DNA from: Peribacillus psychrosaccharolyticus ATCC 23296
GTDB taxonomy: Bacteria > Bacillota > Bacilli > Bacillales > DSM-1321
DNA: 38,441 nucleotides
Direction: 5' to 3'
Assembly: GCF_000305495.1 (NCBI RefSeq)
Contig: NZ_AJTN02000208.1
Span: 1 to 38,441 of the forward strand
The notes beneath the pieces are model-generated. The model made no database searches and was not told where the DNA came from. It worked only from the letters and a program-made list of their open reading frames with translations. Of this stretch, positions 7,988-19,252 are shown one piece after another; positions within the stretch are counted from its first letter, which is position 1, and every line of letters starts with the position of its first letter. The position numbers were made by a program, and so were the translations under genes.

Positions 7988-9871
7988 TTATTGAATCGAC
8001 ACGATCCCGTCGTTTCCTTGTTCTATTTTCCCTTGTTTCTTAATTTCTAGTTTTGTTAGGTTTGTAAAGATAACCGGTGTTACCGTGGATGCTGCATGAT
8101 TCTTAATAAACTCTAAATCAAATTGTAGAAGATCTTGCCCTTTTATCACATGGTCCCCTTGTTTGACCAGCAATGTAAAGCCTTCTCCTTTGAGATTTAC
8201 AGTCTCTAAGCCTACATGGATTAAAATTTCATACCCTTGCTTAGACATAATTCCTAATGCATGTTTAGTTGGGAAAACATTAATGATTTCCCCATCGACA
8301 GGAGAAACAACCAGTCCTTTACTTGGAATGATACCAAATCCATCACCCATCATCTTCTGTGAAAATACAGGATCAGGAATCTCATCAAGTGGAATAATTT
8401 CTCCCTCAATAGGCATTACAAAATCTTGTTTAGTCAATGGGAGTAATCCTGTATGTTCCGGTGCAGCAGGTTCCTCTTCCGTATCCATAGTGATTGATTC
8501 TGTGTCCATTCTCTTCATTGCGTCTGCAACAAACTCCACTTCTGTTCCTACTATAATCTGCAAATTGGTCTTATTTAACTTCATAATTCCTTTTGCACCG
8601 TGTGCCTTCAGTGAAGCATCACTAACTAGGTCCATATCATTTACATTTAATCGAAGCCTTGTTGCACAATTATCGATAGAAGAGATATTGTCTTTTCCTC
8701 CGATATCTTGAATAAACTGAGAAGCCATTTTTTCATGTTTATTGACGCCAGTTTCGATAACGGTTTCTTCTTCTTCTAGTTCGCTGTCATCTTCTCGACC
8801 CGGTGTTTTCAAATTGAACGCTTTGATTAAAAAGTAGAAAACAACGAAATAAATGAACGCATAAATGACACCAATCAATAGTAACAGCAGTGGTTTTTGT
8901 GCGATATTATAATTGATTCCAAAATCAATGAATCCCGCTGAGAAAGTAAATCCGCTCTTAATGCCTAACAATGTGGTTACCCATAGTGAAAGGCCGGTTA
9001 AGATTGCATGGACCCCATAAAGCAGTGGTGCAACAAACATAAATGAAAATTCAATTGGTTCTGTAATCCCCGTAAGAAACGACGTTAACGCCAGACCGAT
9101 GAACATTCCAGAAACTTTTTTTCTATTCTCCGGTTTAGCTGCGGCAATAATCGCCATACATGCTGCTGGAAGCCCGAACATCATAATTGGGAAGAATCCA
9201 GTCATATATGTTCCAGCCGTTGGGTCACCCGCAAAGAATCGAGCAATATCTCCTGTTTTACCAGCGAATTCACCAAATTGGAACCAGAATAAGCTATTTA
9301 ATACATGGTGCAAACCTAAAGGTATTAATAACCTATTCAACAATCCAAAAATCCCTGACCCGATAGCTCCCAGATCAATAATCCAGTTCCCCAATCCTGT
9401 AATGGCATCCTGGATAGGCGGCCATGCAAAGCCTGCTATTCCTGCTAAGATGACCATAGCAAGTGACGTTACAATAGGAACAAAGCGTCTCCCGCTGAAA
9501 AAGCCCAGCCATTCCGGCAGCTTGATATCCCGGAATCGATTATACATAAGACCCGCAATAATCCCAGCGATAATTCCGCCAAGAACACCCATATTGATGT
9601 CTGCATCTAACGATTTAGTACCTTCTGTCAAAACTAAATAGCCGATTGCGCCTGATAAACCAGCAGCTCCATGACTATCTTTTGCAAAACCAATGGCAAC
9701 ACCGATCGCAAAAATTAATGCTAAATTAGCAAATATGGCATTTCCTGCGTTAGCCATAAACGGTATATTGAAGAGATCTTTCTGTCCTAACCGAAATAAC
9801 AATCCCGCAGCTGGTAATACGGCAATCGGAAGCATTAACGCCTTTCCGATTCTCTGTAAAAAGCCTAACAT
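7988..9871 (-). CDS. nagE: PTS N-acetylglucosamine transporter, EIICBA
   Basis: Imports N-acetylglucosamine and phosphorylates it to GlcNAc-6-phosphate. All three sugar-specific PTS domains are on one 627-residue chain. The membrane IIC domain (about 1–355) contains the substrate-loop motif 'GITEPIEFSFMF'. The IIB domain has its phospho-cysteine at Cys402 (DNCATRLRL). The C-terminal IIA domain has the phospho-histidine His552 (HVGLETVNLKGEG). The fused IIA means no separate glucose-type IIA is needed. It is divergent from nagA–nagB–nagR, whose enzymes use its product. A NagR-like operator and a weak cre-like site lie between the genes. GlcNAc specificity is inferred from this context and the family; a glucose/GlcNAc mixed range is possible. 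Confidence 0.93.
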   Translation of the reverse strand: MLGFLQRIGKALMLPIAVLPAAGLLFRLGQKDLFNIPFMANAGNAIFANLALIFAIGVAIGFAKDSHGAAGLSGAIGYLVLTEGTKSLDADINMGVLGGIIAGIIAGLMYNRFRDIKLPEWLGFFSGRRFVPIVTSLAMVILAGIAGFAWPPIQDAITGLGNWIIDLGAIGSGIFGLLNRLLIPLGLHHVLNSLFWFQFGEFAGKTGDIARFFAGDPTAGTYMTGFFPIMMFGLPAACMAIIAAAKPENRKKVSGMFIGLALTSFLTGITEPIEFSFMFVAPLLYGVHAILTGLSLWVTTLLGIKSGFTFSAGFIDFGINYNIAQKPLLLLLIGVIYAFIYFVVFYFLIKAFNLKTPGREDDSELEEEETVIETGVNKHEKMASQFIQDIGGKDNISSIDNCATRLRLNVNDMDLVSDASLKAHGAKGIMKLNKTNLQIIVGTEVEFVADAMKRMDTESITMDTEEEPAAPEHTGLLPLTKQDFVMPIEGEIIPLDEIPDPVFSQKMMGDGFGIIPSKGLVVSPVDGEIINVFPTKHALGIMSKQGYEILIHVGLETVNLKGEGFTLLVKQGDHVIKGQDLLQFDLEFIKNHAASTVTPVIFTNLTKLEIKKQGKIEQGNDGIVSIQ

Positions 9872-9913
9872 ATTGTTCCATCCCCATCTCTATGATGTAT
9901 AGTTCTCTTGGTT

Positions 9914-9927
9914 TGATAGCGCATAAT
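9914..9927 (-). promoter_or_regulatory. weak cre-like (CcpA) site upstream of nagE
   Basis: On the minus strand ATTATGCGCTATCA matches 11 of 14 positions of the CcpA cre consensus, with a good right half (GCGCTATCA) and a poor left half. It lies about 45 bases before nagE, where carbon catabolite control would be expected. Only a candidate. Confidence 0.28.
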
Positions 9928-9956
9928 AATGGGCATCATATCATTATTATCATACC

Positions 9957-9971
9957 TATGTCCAGACCAGC
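9957..9971 (-). promoter_or_regulatory. NagR (dre) operator candidate for nagE
   Basis: On the minus strand CTGGTCTGGACATA is close to the palindromic NagR/DasR-family operator core TGGTCTAGACCA. It lies about 90 bases upstream of nagE, opposite the cognate regulator gene nagR in the same locus. Confidence 0.55.
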
Positions 9972-10054
9972 TCTCCTTAACAGTATACTACCGCTATTAA
10001 ATAATTTTTCTCCATATAGAGAGGAAATAAATACTAATCAAAACAAGTAAGGGA

Positions 10055-10071
10055 ATTGGTATAGACAACTA
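10055..10071 (+). promoter_or_regulatory. NagR (dre) operator candidate for nagA–nagB–nagR
   Basis: ATTGGTATAGACAACT strongly resembles NagR (YvoA) sites known from Bacillus nag genes. A possible promoter overlaps it: −35 TAGACA (10062–10067) and −10 TAAAGT (10086–10091), 18-base spacer. Binding would block RNA polymerase. GlcNAc-6-P or GlcN-6-P released by NagE/NagA action would be the inducer in the known system. Confidence 0.7.
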
Positions 10072-10121
10072 TATTACTAAGATGTTAAAGTATGGGTGAA
10101 ACATGAAAGGAAGTTTTAATA

Positions 10122-11306
10122 ATGAGTAAACACGTATTACTTAAAGGAATCGATATTTATAGTGAGGGCCAGCTCATACAGAACGGCTACATAAAAATAA
10201 TAGATGAAAAAATAGTAGAAATGGATTTACTAACTAATTTAGAAAATGAAGAAGAGTTTACTATTATCCAAGTTCCTTCAAGCTACAAGGCGGTTCCTGG
10301 ATTCATTGATGTTCATATTCATGGCGTGAATGGCGCGGATGTAATGGATGCTACAAAAGAAGCCCTAGATACCATGTCTTCCACCCTTCCGAAAGAAGGA
10401 ACCACAAGCTTCTTAGCGACAACGATGACACAGGATACCAAAGAAATCGAAAAAGCACTAGAGAATGTCGGAGAGTATCTTCAGGAAAAACAGGATACTG
10501 GTAAAGCAGAAATTGTGGGAGTGCATTTAGAAGGACCTTTTGTAAATCCTGGGAAAGCTGGAGCCCAGCCGCTTATGCACATCATTGATCCTGACTTAAG
10601 CTTGTTAAAAAGTTGGGAACTCTTGACGAATAACATGATTAAGCTGGTCACTTTAGCACCAGAACGACCAGGTGGATTAGAAATGATAAACTACCTATCC
10701 ACTCACGGAATCGTAGCTTCTATTGGACATTCTGATGCTACCTTCGATGAAGTGAATAAAGCCATTGAGTCTGGGGCTAATCATGTTACACATCTATATA
10801 ACCAGATGAGCGGCCTCCATCACCGGGAACCAGGCGTTGTTGGCAGTGTGTTTTTACGAGAGGAATTAAAAGCAGAAATCATTGTTGATGGAGTCCATGT
10901 TCGTCCAGAAATGGTAGAGCTCGCTTATAAAATTAAAAGAAAAGATGGGCTTATATTAATCACCGATTCCATGCGCGCAAAATGCTTAAAAAATGGTAAT
11001 TATGATTTAGGCGGGCAAGATGTCATTGTAAAAGATGGCAAGGCTGTTTTGAAAGATGGAACCCTTGCAGGAAGTATATTAAAACTGGGGACAGCTCTGC
11101 AAAACATTATTACTTATACAGGATGTACTCTTGCAGATGCAATTGAAATGGCGTCAGTTAATCCTGCAAAACAACTAAATATTTTTGATCGAAAAGGAAG
11201 TCTGGCAATTGGTAAGGATGCGGATATCGTTATCCTTGATGAAAATCTTGATGTATATATGACATTTTGCCGGGGAGAACTTGCATTTACTAAAGGGGGA
11301 CAATAA
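10122..11306 (+). CDS. nagA: N-acetylglucosamine-6-phosphate deacetylase
   Basis: Removes the acetyl group from GlcNAc-6-phosphate, giving glucosamine-6-phosphate and acetate; the first cytosolic step after NagE uptake. The 394-residue amidohydrolase has the metal-site motifs HIHGVNGAD (near residue 65), 'GVHLEGPF', GHSDAT and 'HLYNQMSGLHHREPG'. The catalytic-aspartate motif ITDSMRA follows. Length fits Bacillus NagA. AAAGGAAG precedes the ATG. It is the first gene of nagA–nagB–nagR, with two bases before nagB, under a NagR-type operator. Confidence 0.96.
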   Translation: MSKHVLLKGIDIYSEGQLIQNGYIKIIDEKIVEMDLLTNLENEEEFTIIQVPSSYKAVPGFIDVHIHGVNGADVMDATKEALDTMSSTLPKEGTTSFLATTMTQDTKEIEKALENVGEYLQEKQDTGKAEIVGVHLEGPFVNPGKAGAQPLMHIIDPDLSLLKSWELLTNNMIKLVTLAPERPGGLEMINYLSTHGIVASIGHSDATFDEVNKAIESGANHVTHLYNQMSGLHHREPGVVGSVFLREELKAEIIVDGVHVRPEMVELAYKIKRKDGLILITDSMRAKCLKNGNYDLGGQDVIVKDGKAVLKDGTLAGSILKLGTALQNIITYTGCTLADAIEMASVNPAKQLNIFDRKGSLAIGKDADIVILDENLDVYMTFCRGELAFTKGGQ

Positions 11307-11308
11307 GG

Positions 11309-12057
11309 ATGAAAATCATCGAAGTAACGAATTATCAAGAAATGAGTAAAGCGGCTGCGGATTATATCATTAGTAAGGTTCAGAAATCTCCAAACCTAAT
11401 TCTAGGCCTGGCAACAGGAGGGACGCCCGTTGGCACCTATAAATATCTTGTAGAGGACCACAAAAAAATAAAACTTCCTATAAAGATGTAACGACATTTA
11501 ATTTAGATGAATACGTCGGCCTAGCCAAAGAGAATCCACAGAGTTACCATTCTTATATGAACGAACACTTTTTTAATCATATTGATATCAATCCTGCTAA
11601 TACACATATTCCGAATGGAAAAATCGAGTCAATAAAGGATGAGCCTGCGGCGTATGAAGAGTTAATTAAGGAATCTGGCGGGATTGATCTCCAAATTCTT
11701 GGAATCGGCCAAAATGGTCATATTGGTTTTAACGAGCCTGGTACGCCCTTCTCCTCAAATTCTCATATCATAGAATTGGCCCCCTCAACCATTGAAGCCA
11801 ATGCACGTTACTTTGAGTCTCCAGAGGAAGTACCGACAAAAGCGAATACAATGGGGATTAACACCATTATGAGGAGCAAAGAGATTTTACTGCTTGTATC
11901 GGGTGAGAACAAACGACAAGCATTAACTCAACTTTTAGAGGGAAAGATTTCGGAGAGTTTCCCTGCCTCAGCCCTGCTTAACCACCCTAACGTGGTAATC
12001 ATCGCTGACGAAGCTGCACGTTCAGGAAGGACCGGTAGCGAGAAGCATGATCAATAA
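11309..12057 (+). pseudogene. nagB: glucosamine-6-phosphate deaminase, frameshifted
   Basis: Would convert glucosamine-6-phosphate to fructose-6-phosphate and ammonia, linking the pathway to glycolysis. The first frame (from ATG 11309) carries 'LGLATGGTPVGTY' and stops at 11491. The rest of the protein continues in another frame with NLDEYVGL, 'GIGQNGHIGFNEPGT' and 'FPASALLNHPNV'. The frames join at a run of seven A's (11462–11468). One more A restores an uninterrupted product of the usual length (about 249 residues). No other damage is visible. Either a recent lesion, slippage-rescued expression, or a homopolymer sequencing error; ligA in this window has the same kind of defect. The 3' end overlaps nagR by 11 bases, suggesting translational coupling. 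Confidence 0.9.
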
Positions 12058-12769
12058 AAATTCGCCGATCCCCATTTATTATCAGCTCGCAGAACATATT
12101 AAGCAGTTGATTGAAAAGGGTGACTTATCTCCAGGTGATTCGCTGCCTGCTGAACGCGAATACGCAGAACAATATCAAATCAGCAGAATGACGGTAAGAC
12201 AGGCATTCACACAACTTGTGAATGCCGGTTATCTATCTCGCCGACAAGGAAAAGGCACCTTTGTTGCTGAACGAAAACTTGAACAGCCCTTGCAAGGTTT
12301 GACCAGCTTTACAGAAGATATGAAAGCCAGAGGGCTAGAGCCTGGCAATGAATTCATTCATTTTCAAATCATACCTGCTACCAGTCAGATTTCTCAACAC
12401 CTCTGTATTCAAGAGGATGAACCCGTTTATGAAATTAAACGGATTCGGCTGGCAGATAATGTGCCTATGGCCTTAGAAACGAATTACATTTCAGCCAATC
12501 TAATCGGCGGTCTAACGGAGACCATTGTTAATCAATCCTTATACGGATATATTGAAGAAAAACTAGGCTACCAGATCGAAGAGGCCACACAAATCATTGA
12601 ATCAACCATTGCCAGCCCAATAGAAGCAAAATACTTAAAAATTAAAACAGGTGCTCCCATCATGTCCATCCTAAGAAATACCTTCTTAAAAGATGGAACG
12701 CCATTTGAATTTGTTATTTCTGCTTACCGTGCTGATCGTTATACGTTTAAGATCCACATGAAACGTTGA
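12047..12769 (+). CDS. nagR: GntR/HutC-family transcriptional regulator NagR (YvoA)
   Basis: Repressor of the N-acetylglucosamine genes. The 240-residue protein has an N-terminal GntR winged helix (about 5–72, 'YYQLAEHIKQLIEKGDL', 'RMTVRQAFTQLVNAGYLSRR'). A C-terminal UTRA effector domain (about 95–235) is where phosphorylated amino sugars bind in the known Bacillus protein. It follows nagB with an 11-base overlap and no strong ribosome site of its own, so it is probably translated through coupling and autoregulated with nagAB. Operator candidates lie at 9957–9971 and 10055–10071. Confidence 0.93.
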   Translation: MINKNSPIPIYYQLAEHIKQLIEKGDLSPGDSLPAEREYAEQYQISRMTVRQAFTQLVNAGYLSRRQGKGTFVAERKLEQPLQGLTSFTEDMKARGLEPGNEFIHFQIIPATSQISQHLCIQEDEPVYEIKRIRLADNVPMALETNYISANLIGGLTETIVNQSLYGYIEEKLGYQIEEATQIIESTIASPIEAKYLKIKTGAPIMSILRNTFLKDGTPFEFVISAYRADRYTFKIHMKR

Positions 12770-12772
12770 GAA

Positions 12773-13531
12773 ATGGAAGGGTGGAAGATTACGATAATCA
12801 GTCAATATTTTCAAAAAATCACGTCGTTATTGGCATTATGTGAACATGATGAAAAAGAAAATCTTTCTAAAGCCGCAGAAAAAATAGCCGTAAGTATTCA
12901 GCAGCATGGAATTATTCATTTGTTTGGATGCGGTCATTCTCATATGTTTGGTGAAGAGCTTTTTTATCGTGCAGGCGGACTAGCCCCTATCAGTCCTATT
13001 CTAGAAGAAGATTTTATGCTCCACAAAGGCGCTGTACGCTCCTCAGAGCTAGAACGAACATATGGGATTACAGAACATTTCATGGAAACCTACACTATCC
13101 TTCCCGAAGATGTGATGATTGTTGTCTCCACTTCTGGCAGGAATCCTGTTCCAATTGAAGTCGCACAAATTGCTAAGAAGAAAGGCGCTTATGTCATCGT
13201 AATCACTTCGCCCAGCTATGCTAAAACTCAATCCTCTAGGCATCCGTCCGGTCTTTTCTTATATCAAACTGCCGATCTAGCGATTGATAACCATATTGAA
13301 ACAGGCGATGCACTTATGAGAAAAGAAGCACTGAACATTCACTTTGGCAGTGGTTCAACCATTATTGGAATGGCTCTTCTTAATGGAATCATGGTCGAAG
13401 CCATAGAGATCATGGTAAATAATCACTTTACTCCTCCCATTTTTAAAAGCGGGAATGTAGATGGTGCTGAGGAACATAACAGAAAATTAATTGATCAATA
13501 CAAAGGAAGAATACCTATGCTAGAAGCGTAA
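12773..13531 (+). CDS. SIS-domain (sugar isomerase/phosphosugar-binding) protein, UPF0309 type
   Basis: A 252-residue protein with one SIS phosphosugar-binding domain: 'GIIHLFGCGHSHMFGEELFYRAGG' region near 45–70, the phosphate-loop motif STSGRNPVPIE, and the C-terminal 'PPIFKSGNVDGAEEHN'. It matches the uncharacterised UPF0309 family in length and ends. Placement three bases after nagR and before a terminator suggests a role with amino-sugar phosphates, but the reaction is unknown. The ATG at 12773 has only a weak ribosome site, and family members usually start about eight residues later. Translation may be coupled to nagR. Confidence 0.85.
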   Translation: MEGWKITIISQYFQKITSLLALCEHDEKENLSKAAEKIAVSIQQHGIIHLFGCGHSHMFGEELFYRAGGLAPISPILEEDFMLHKGAVRSSELERTYGITEHFMETYTILPEDVMIVVSTSGRNPVPIEVAQIAKKKGAYVIVITSPSYAKTQSSRHPSGLFLYQTADLAIDNHIETGDALMRKEALNIHFGSGSTIIGMALLNGIMVEAIEIMVNNHFTPPIFKSGNVDGAEEHNRKLIDQYKGRIPMLEA

Positions 13532-13535
13532 ATTC

Positions 13536-13568
13536 AGGCTGCCGAGAACCCTCGCAGCCTTTTTGGTT
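13536..13568 (+). terminator. terminator of the nagA–nagB–nagR–SIS operon
   Basis: AGGCTG plus CGAG pairs with CTCG plus CAGCCT around an AACC loop, followed by TTTTTGGTTT, just after the SIS gene. Confidence 0.85.
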
Positions 13569-13671
13569 TGGTTCGCTTCCCCACATAAATGAATTCAGTG
13601 GGTACATCACCTACCTGATGATGAGATGTTTCTAGCCTAATGGACCTTCTAGATTCACCATAATGACAACC

Positions 13672-13699
13672 AAAAAAAGCCCAGCTGCATAAGCTGGGC
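13672..13699 (-). terminator. camS terminator
   Basis: GCCCAGCT (minus strand, 13699–13692) pairs with AGCTGGGC (13686–13679) around a five-base loop and is followed by a run of seven T's on the minus strand, eight bases after the camS stop. Confidence 0.9.
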
Positions 13700-13707
13700 A
13701 TCATTCG

Positions 13708-14880
13708 TTATTTATAAATGTGGACAAATGGTTCATCTTCGCCAGCTTTTTTTACAACCAGCGCTTCTGGTCCATTCACAGATGTGACAGATACCTGTAC
13801 AGAAACGTAATCAGGGAAATGTTCCATCACAAGGCCCGTTAAGTATTGGGTAAATCCGATTGCTTCCGAGTTACCATAAAATTGAATGGGTATTTCTATA
13901 TTAAGATCTTGCAGCTGTTCGTCCACATAAAAGGCACGTCCGACAACTCCATTAAAGTTTGGAAAATATTCTTCAACATCTTGCTTAAATTTCTTAAACA
14001 TCGTAACATCATCACGGTGTTCTTTCTCAGCAGTTGTTGAAGGAAGTACATAGTATTTCTCATCAACATTCTCCCATTTACCAATGCTGTTTCCGTCTTT
14101 ATTTACATGAGTAAAGCTAATAAAGTTGCCCGGAATAACCGATGATTTTTCTACCTGCTTAAACAGCGCAATCGTAATTGGCACGTCTTTCAATTCATCT
14201 GTCTTCCGAAGTCTTTTAAGAACTTCTGCCGCAATCTTTTTCCCCTCTGATTCTAACTTCTGGTCTGAAATAGACGTATCATAGGTAGCTCCATATTCTT
14301 CTTTTTGATAATAATGTACGGAGTTAAGCGCAAGGCCGATTACAACTCCACCAAGACTTACTTGATTGTCTTTATTCTTAATTAGATAATCATGCTCTAG
14401 GATATGTGCCAGATAGATAGGGTTCTTTTCATTACGAGTCTTGACATCACCCTTTTGTGTATCGACCGGATTCAATCCAAGATTGTCGCTTGCCTTCAGT
14501 TTTTTCTTGTCTAATTGCTCGTCTGTATATTTACGTTCCAGCCACTTACTAATGGTACTGCTGTTTAATACTTGTCCTTCTTTGAAATAATACTTATCTT
14601 GATTAAAGTCCTTTTGGGAAATACGCATTAATCCTGTTTCAAACTCTTCAATGTCATAGCGGGTATTTAGATTTGATACAACTAAACCGCGAGCCTGCGA
14701 AGCTTCAAAAGGTAAGAGCATCTTATAATAATCATCCGATATTTGATACTTAGGAATAATCGCTTTTTCTGTTTTTTCAGCTTTATCTTGGACAATTTCT
14801 TCTTCACCATCATCGAATTGAGGTGCACATCCTGCAAGAAGTATTGCAACACCTAACCCCACAAAAAAGCTTTTTTTCAT
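13708..14880 (-). CDS. camS: CamS-family sex-pheromone-type lipoprotein (YerH)
   Basis: A predicted membrane-anchored lipoprotein. The 390-residue precursor has a short signal peptide with lipobox LLAGC at about residues 14–18, an acidic linker, and a CamS domain for the rest. In staphylococci the signal peptide of CamS gives the pheromone cAM373; in bacilli the function is not settled. It follows ligA by a dozen bases with GAGGGTG before the ATG, and ends the pcrB–pcrA–ligA–camS cluster, the same order as yerH in B. subtilis. Confidence 0.93.
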   Translation of the reverse strand: MKKSFFVGLGVAILLAGCAPQFDDGEEEIVQDKAEKTEKAIIPKYQISDDYYKMLLPFEASQARGLVVSNLNTRYDIEEFETGLMRISQKDFNQDKYYFKEGQVLNSSTISKWLERKYTDEQLDKKKLKASDNLGLNPVDTQKGDVKTRNEKNPIYLAHILEHDYLIKNKDNQVSLGGVVIGLALNSVHYYQKEEYGATYDTSISDQKLESEGKKIAAEVLKRLRKTDELKDVPITIALFKQVEKSSVIPGNFISFTHVNKDGNSIGKWENVDEKYYVLPSTTAEKEHRDDVTMFKKFKQDVEEYFPNFNGVVGRAFYVDEQLQDLNIEIPIQFYGNSEAIGFTQYLTGLVMEHFPDYVSVQVSVTSVNGPEALVVKKAGEDEPFVHIYK

Positions 14881-14892
14881 GCCTACACCCTC

Positions 14893-16898
<2,006 letters not shown>

Positions 16899-16926
16899 TT
16901 ATTCATCCCTTTCTGATTTATTATCA

Positions 16927-19170
16927 TTAGGCTTTATCGATTGGAGCAAATTTAGCAAGCAATCGTTTTATGCCTGTAGGGCTAGGGAATGCAATATCCA
17001 GCTCCTTGCCTTCTCCTTCACCTTTCACACTGACGACAGTTCCAGTACCCCATTTTTTATGTGCAGCTTTATCGCCGACTTTCCAGCCAATTTCGTCTCC
17101 ACCAGTTGAAGAAGGAGCAGTAACTGCTTTCCCAAACGATGGCGTTCTTCTTGACCCGCCCGATTGAATAGGTCTTGTTGATAAACCTGTCCCAAAACTT
17201 TTCTCTACCTTTTTCGGTTTAGGCGGTTGTAAGTCTTCCAGTAATTCTTCAGGAATTTCCTTAATAAATCTTGAAACTGGATTCATATTTGTCCGGCCGT
17301 ATAACGTCCGCATTTGCGCATTCGAAATAAACAGCTCTTTCTCTGCACGAGTAATCCCCACATAGGCCAGACGTCTTTCTTCTTCCATCTCATCGTCATC
17401 CATAAGCGAACGGCTGTGAGGGAATACGCCTTCTTCAAGTCCTAGTAAAAAGACTACTGGGTATTCAAGTCCCTTTGCTGAGTGAAGCGTCATCAAGGTA
17501 ACTGAATCCTGTGCTTCTTCAGTATCATCAAGTTGATCAATATCTGCCACTAAGGCCAGATCTGTTAAAAACCCAACAAGCGTTTTATCATCATTTTGTG
17601 CTTCAAATGATTTAGTAACTGATAAAAACTCGTCAATATTTTCTAGTCTTGTCTGAGATTCAATTGTTTTTTCGATTTTCAACATATCACGATAGCCTGT
17701 TTTCTCGATAACCTCTTCAACAAGCTCAGTAACCGATAAGTATTCCTGCATATTCGTGTAGTTATGAATGAGGTCTCGGAACCCTCTAGCTTCCTTAGCT
17801 GCCTTGCCGCTCAGGCCAATCATCTCAATATCCTGCAAAGCTTGATACATGGACAAGTCACTCATAGCCGCATAATCTGCTACTTTATCTAGAGAAGTTG
17901 AACCAATTCCACGCTTAGGAACATTAATGACACGACGCAGACTAATATCATCGTCAGGATTGGCAATCAGCCTGAGATACGCTAGGATATCCTTAATTTC
18001 TTTCCGATCATAGAACTTAATTCCGCCCACGATGCTGTATTGAATATTCGATTTGAGCAGAACTTCCTCCATAACCCGTGATTGGGCATTAGTTCGGTAA
18101 AGAATGGCGATATCCGCATATTTATGTTCACCGTCACGCACAAGATCGTTAATCTTTCCAGCTACGAATTGTGCTTCACCCTGTTCACTATCCGCACGGA
18201 AATAAGACAGCTTACTGCCTTCCATATTTTCTGTCCAAAGGTTCTTCGGCTTACGGTTCTGGTTCTTGCCGATGACGTTATTTGCAGCGTCAAGAATCCG
18301 TTTTGTGGACCGATAGTTTTGTTCTAAGAAAATCATCGTCGCATTCGGATAATCTTTTTCAAAGGACAAAATATTGGCAATGTCCGCTCCCCGCCAACGA
18401 TAAATCGACTGATCAGAGTCACCCACTACACATAGATTACGGAATCTAGATGCCATTAATTTCACAAGCATATACTGAGCCCTGTTCGTATCCTGATATT
18501 CATCAACATGGATATATTGAAACTTACGCTGATAATATTCAAGGACTTCCGGCACACGCTGAAAGAGCTGGATCGTCTTCATAATTAAGTCATCAAAATC
18601 CAGTGCTTGATTTTTCCGGAGCCTTTTTTGGTATTCAGTATAGACATCGGCAGCAACCTTTGTAAAAAAATCAGAAGCCGTTTTTGAATACTCCTCAGGC
18701 GTAACCAATTCGTTTTTCGCCGAACTGATCGTACCAAGTAATGCTCGATAATCATATTTTTTTGTATCCAAATTTTTATCTTTTAGAATTTGTTTAATCA
18801 CCGATTGTTGATCAGATGTATCCAAAATGGAGAAATTCCGATTGTACCCTATCCGATCAATATCACGTCTTAAGATACGGACACACATGGAGTGGAACGT
18901 TGAAATCCAGATATCGTTAGAAGCCCCGCCTAAAATAGTACGAACTCTCTCTCTCATTTCTCTTGCTGCTTTATTTGTGAAGGTAATGGCCAAGATATTC
19001 CACGGAGCCACTTCCTTTTCAACCATTAGAAAAGCAATACGATGGGTAAGAACCCGTGTCTTTCCGGATCCTGCACCAGCCATAATTAATAGCGGGCCAT
19101 CAGTAGCTTTTACTGCTGCTTGCTGCTGATCATTTAATCCTTTAAGTAATTTCTCTGCTAAATATTGCAT
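16927..19170 (-). CDS. pcrA: ATP-dependent DNA helicase PcrA
   Basis: Superfamily 1A 3'–5' helicase needed in Gram-positive bacteria for repair, plasmid replication and clearing of RecA and RNA polymerase conflicts. The 747-residue protein has Walker A AGAGSGKT (31–38), the DEYQD Walker B box, '[14 protein letters not shown]', and 'TLHSAKGLE'. The C-terminal Tudor-like region ('[15 protein letters not shown]') contacts RNA polymerase in the family. I use the ATG at 19170, preceded by GAGGTGGG and matching the family start; the frame runs 24 codons further upstream without support. Between pcrB and ligA, as in B. subtilis. Confidence 0.97.
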   Translation of the reverse strand: MQYLAEKLLKGLNDQQQAAVKATDGPLLIMAGAGSGKTRVLTHRIAFLMVEKEVAPWNILAITFTNKAAREMRERVRTILGGASNDIWISTFHSMCVRILRRDIDRIGYNRNFSILDTSDQQSVIKQILKDKNLDTKKYDYRALLGTISSAKNELVTPEEYSKTASDFFTKVAADVYTEYQKRLRKNQALDFDDLIMKTIQLFQRVPEVLEYYQRKFQYIHVDEYQDTNRAQYMLVKLMASRFRNLCVVGDSDQSIYRWRGADIANILSFEKDYPNATMIFLEQNYRSTKRILDAANNVIGKNQNRKPKNLWTENMEGSKLSYFRADSEQGEAQFVAGKINDLVRDGEHKYADIAILYRTNAQSRVMEEVLLKSNIQYSIVGGIKFYDRKEIKDILAYLRLIANPDDDISLRRVINVPKRGIGSTSLDKVADYAAMSDLSMYQALQDIEMIGLSGKAAKEARGFRDLIHNYTNMQEYLSVTELVEEVIEKTGYRDMLKIEKTIESQTRLENIDEFLSVTKSFEAQNDDKTLVGFLTDLALVADIDQLDDTEEAQDSVTLMTLHSAKGLEYPVVFLLGLEEGVFPHSRSLMDDDEMEEERRLAYVGITRAEKELFISNAQMRTLYGRTNMNPVSRFIKEIPEELLEDLQPPKPKKVEKSFGTGLSTRPIQSGGSRRTPSFGKAVTAPSSTGGDEIGWKVGDKAAHKKWGTGTVVSVKGEGEGKELDIAFPSPTGIKRLLAKFAPIDKA

Positions 19171-19252
19171 TCTATATCCCACCTCAATCGAACATTTGTT
19201 CCTTACTATACTATACCCTGTTCTGCTGATTCTTGCCAACACGCAGGAACAT

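Noticed and set aside
8163-9641. Two long plus-strand frames (182 and 180 codons) opposite nagE
   Set aside because: They are antisense shadows of a well-supported transporter gene, without ribosome sites or family resemblance.
13569-13671. Possible small gene or regulator between the SIS gene and camS
   Set aside because: Only two back-to-back terminators are visible; no frame with a ribosome site was found between them.
16930-19242. pcrA start 24 codons upstream of 19170
   Set aside because: The internal ATG has a GAGGTGGG ribosome site and matches the family start; the upstream extension has neither.
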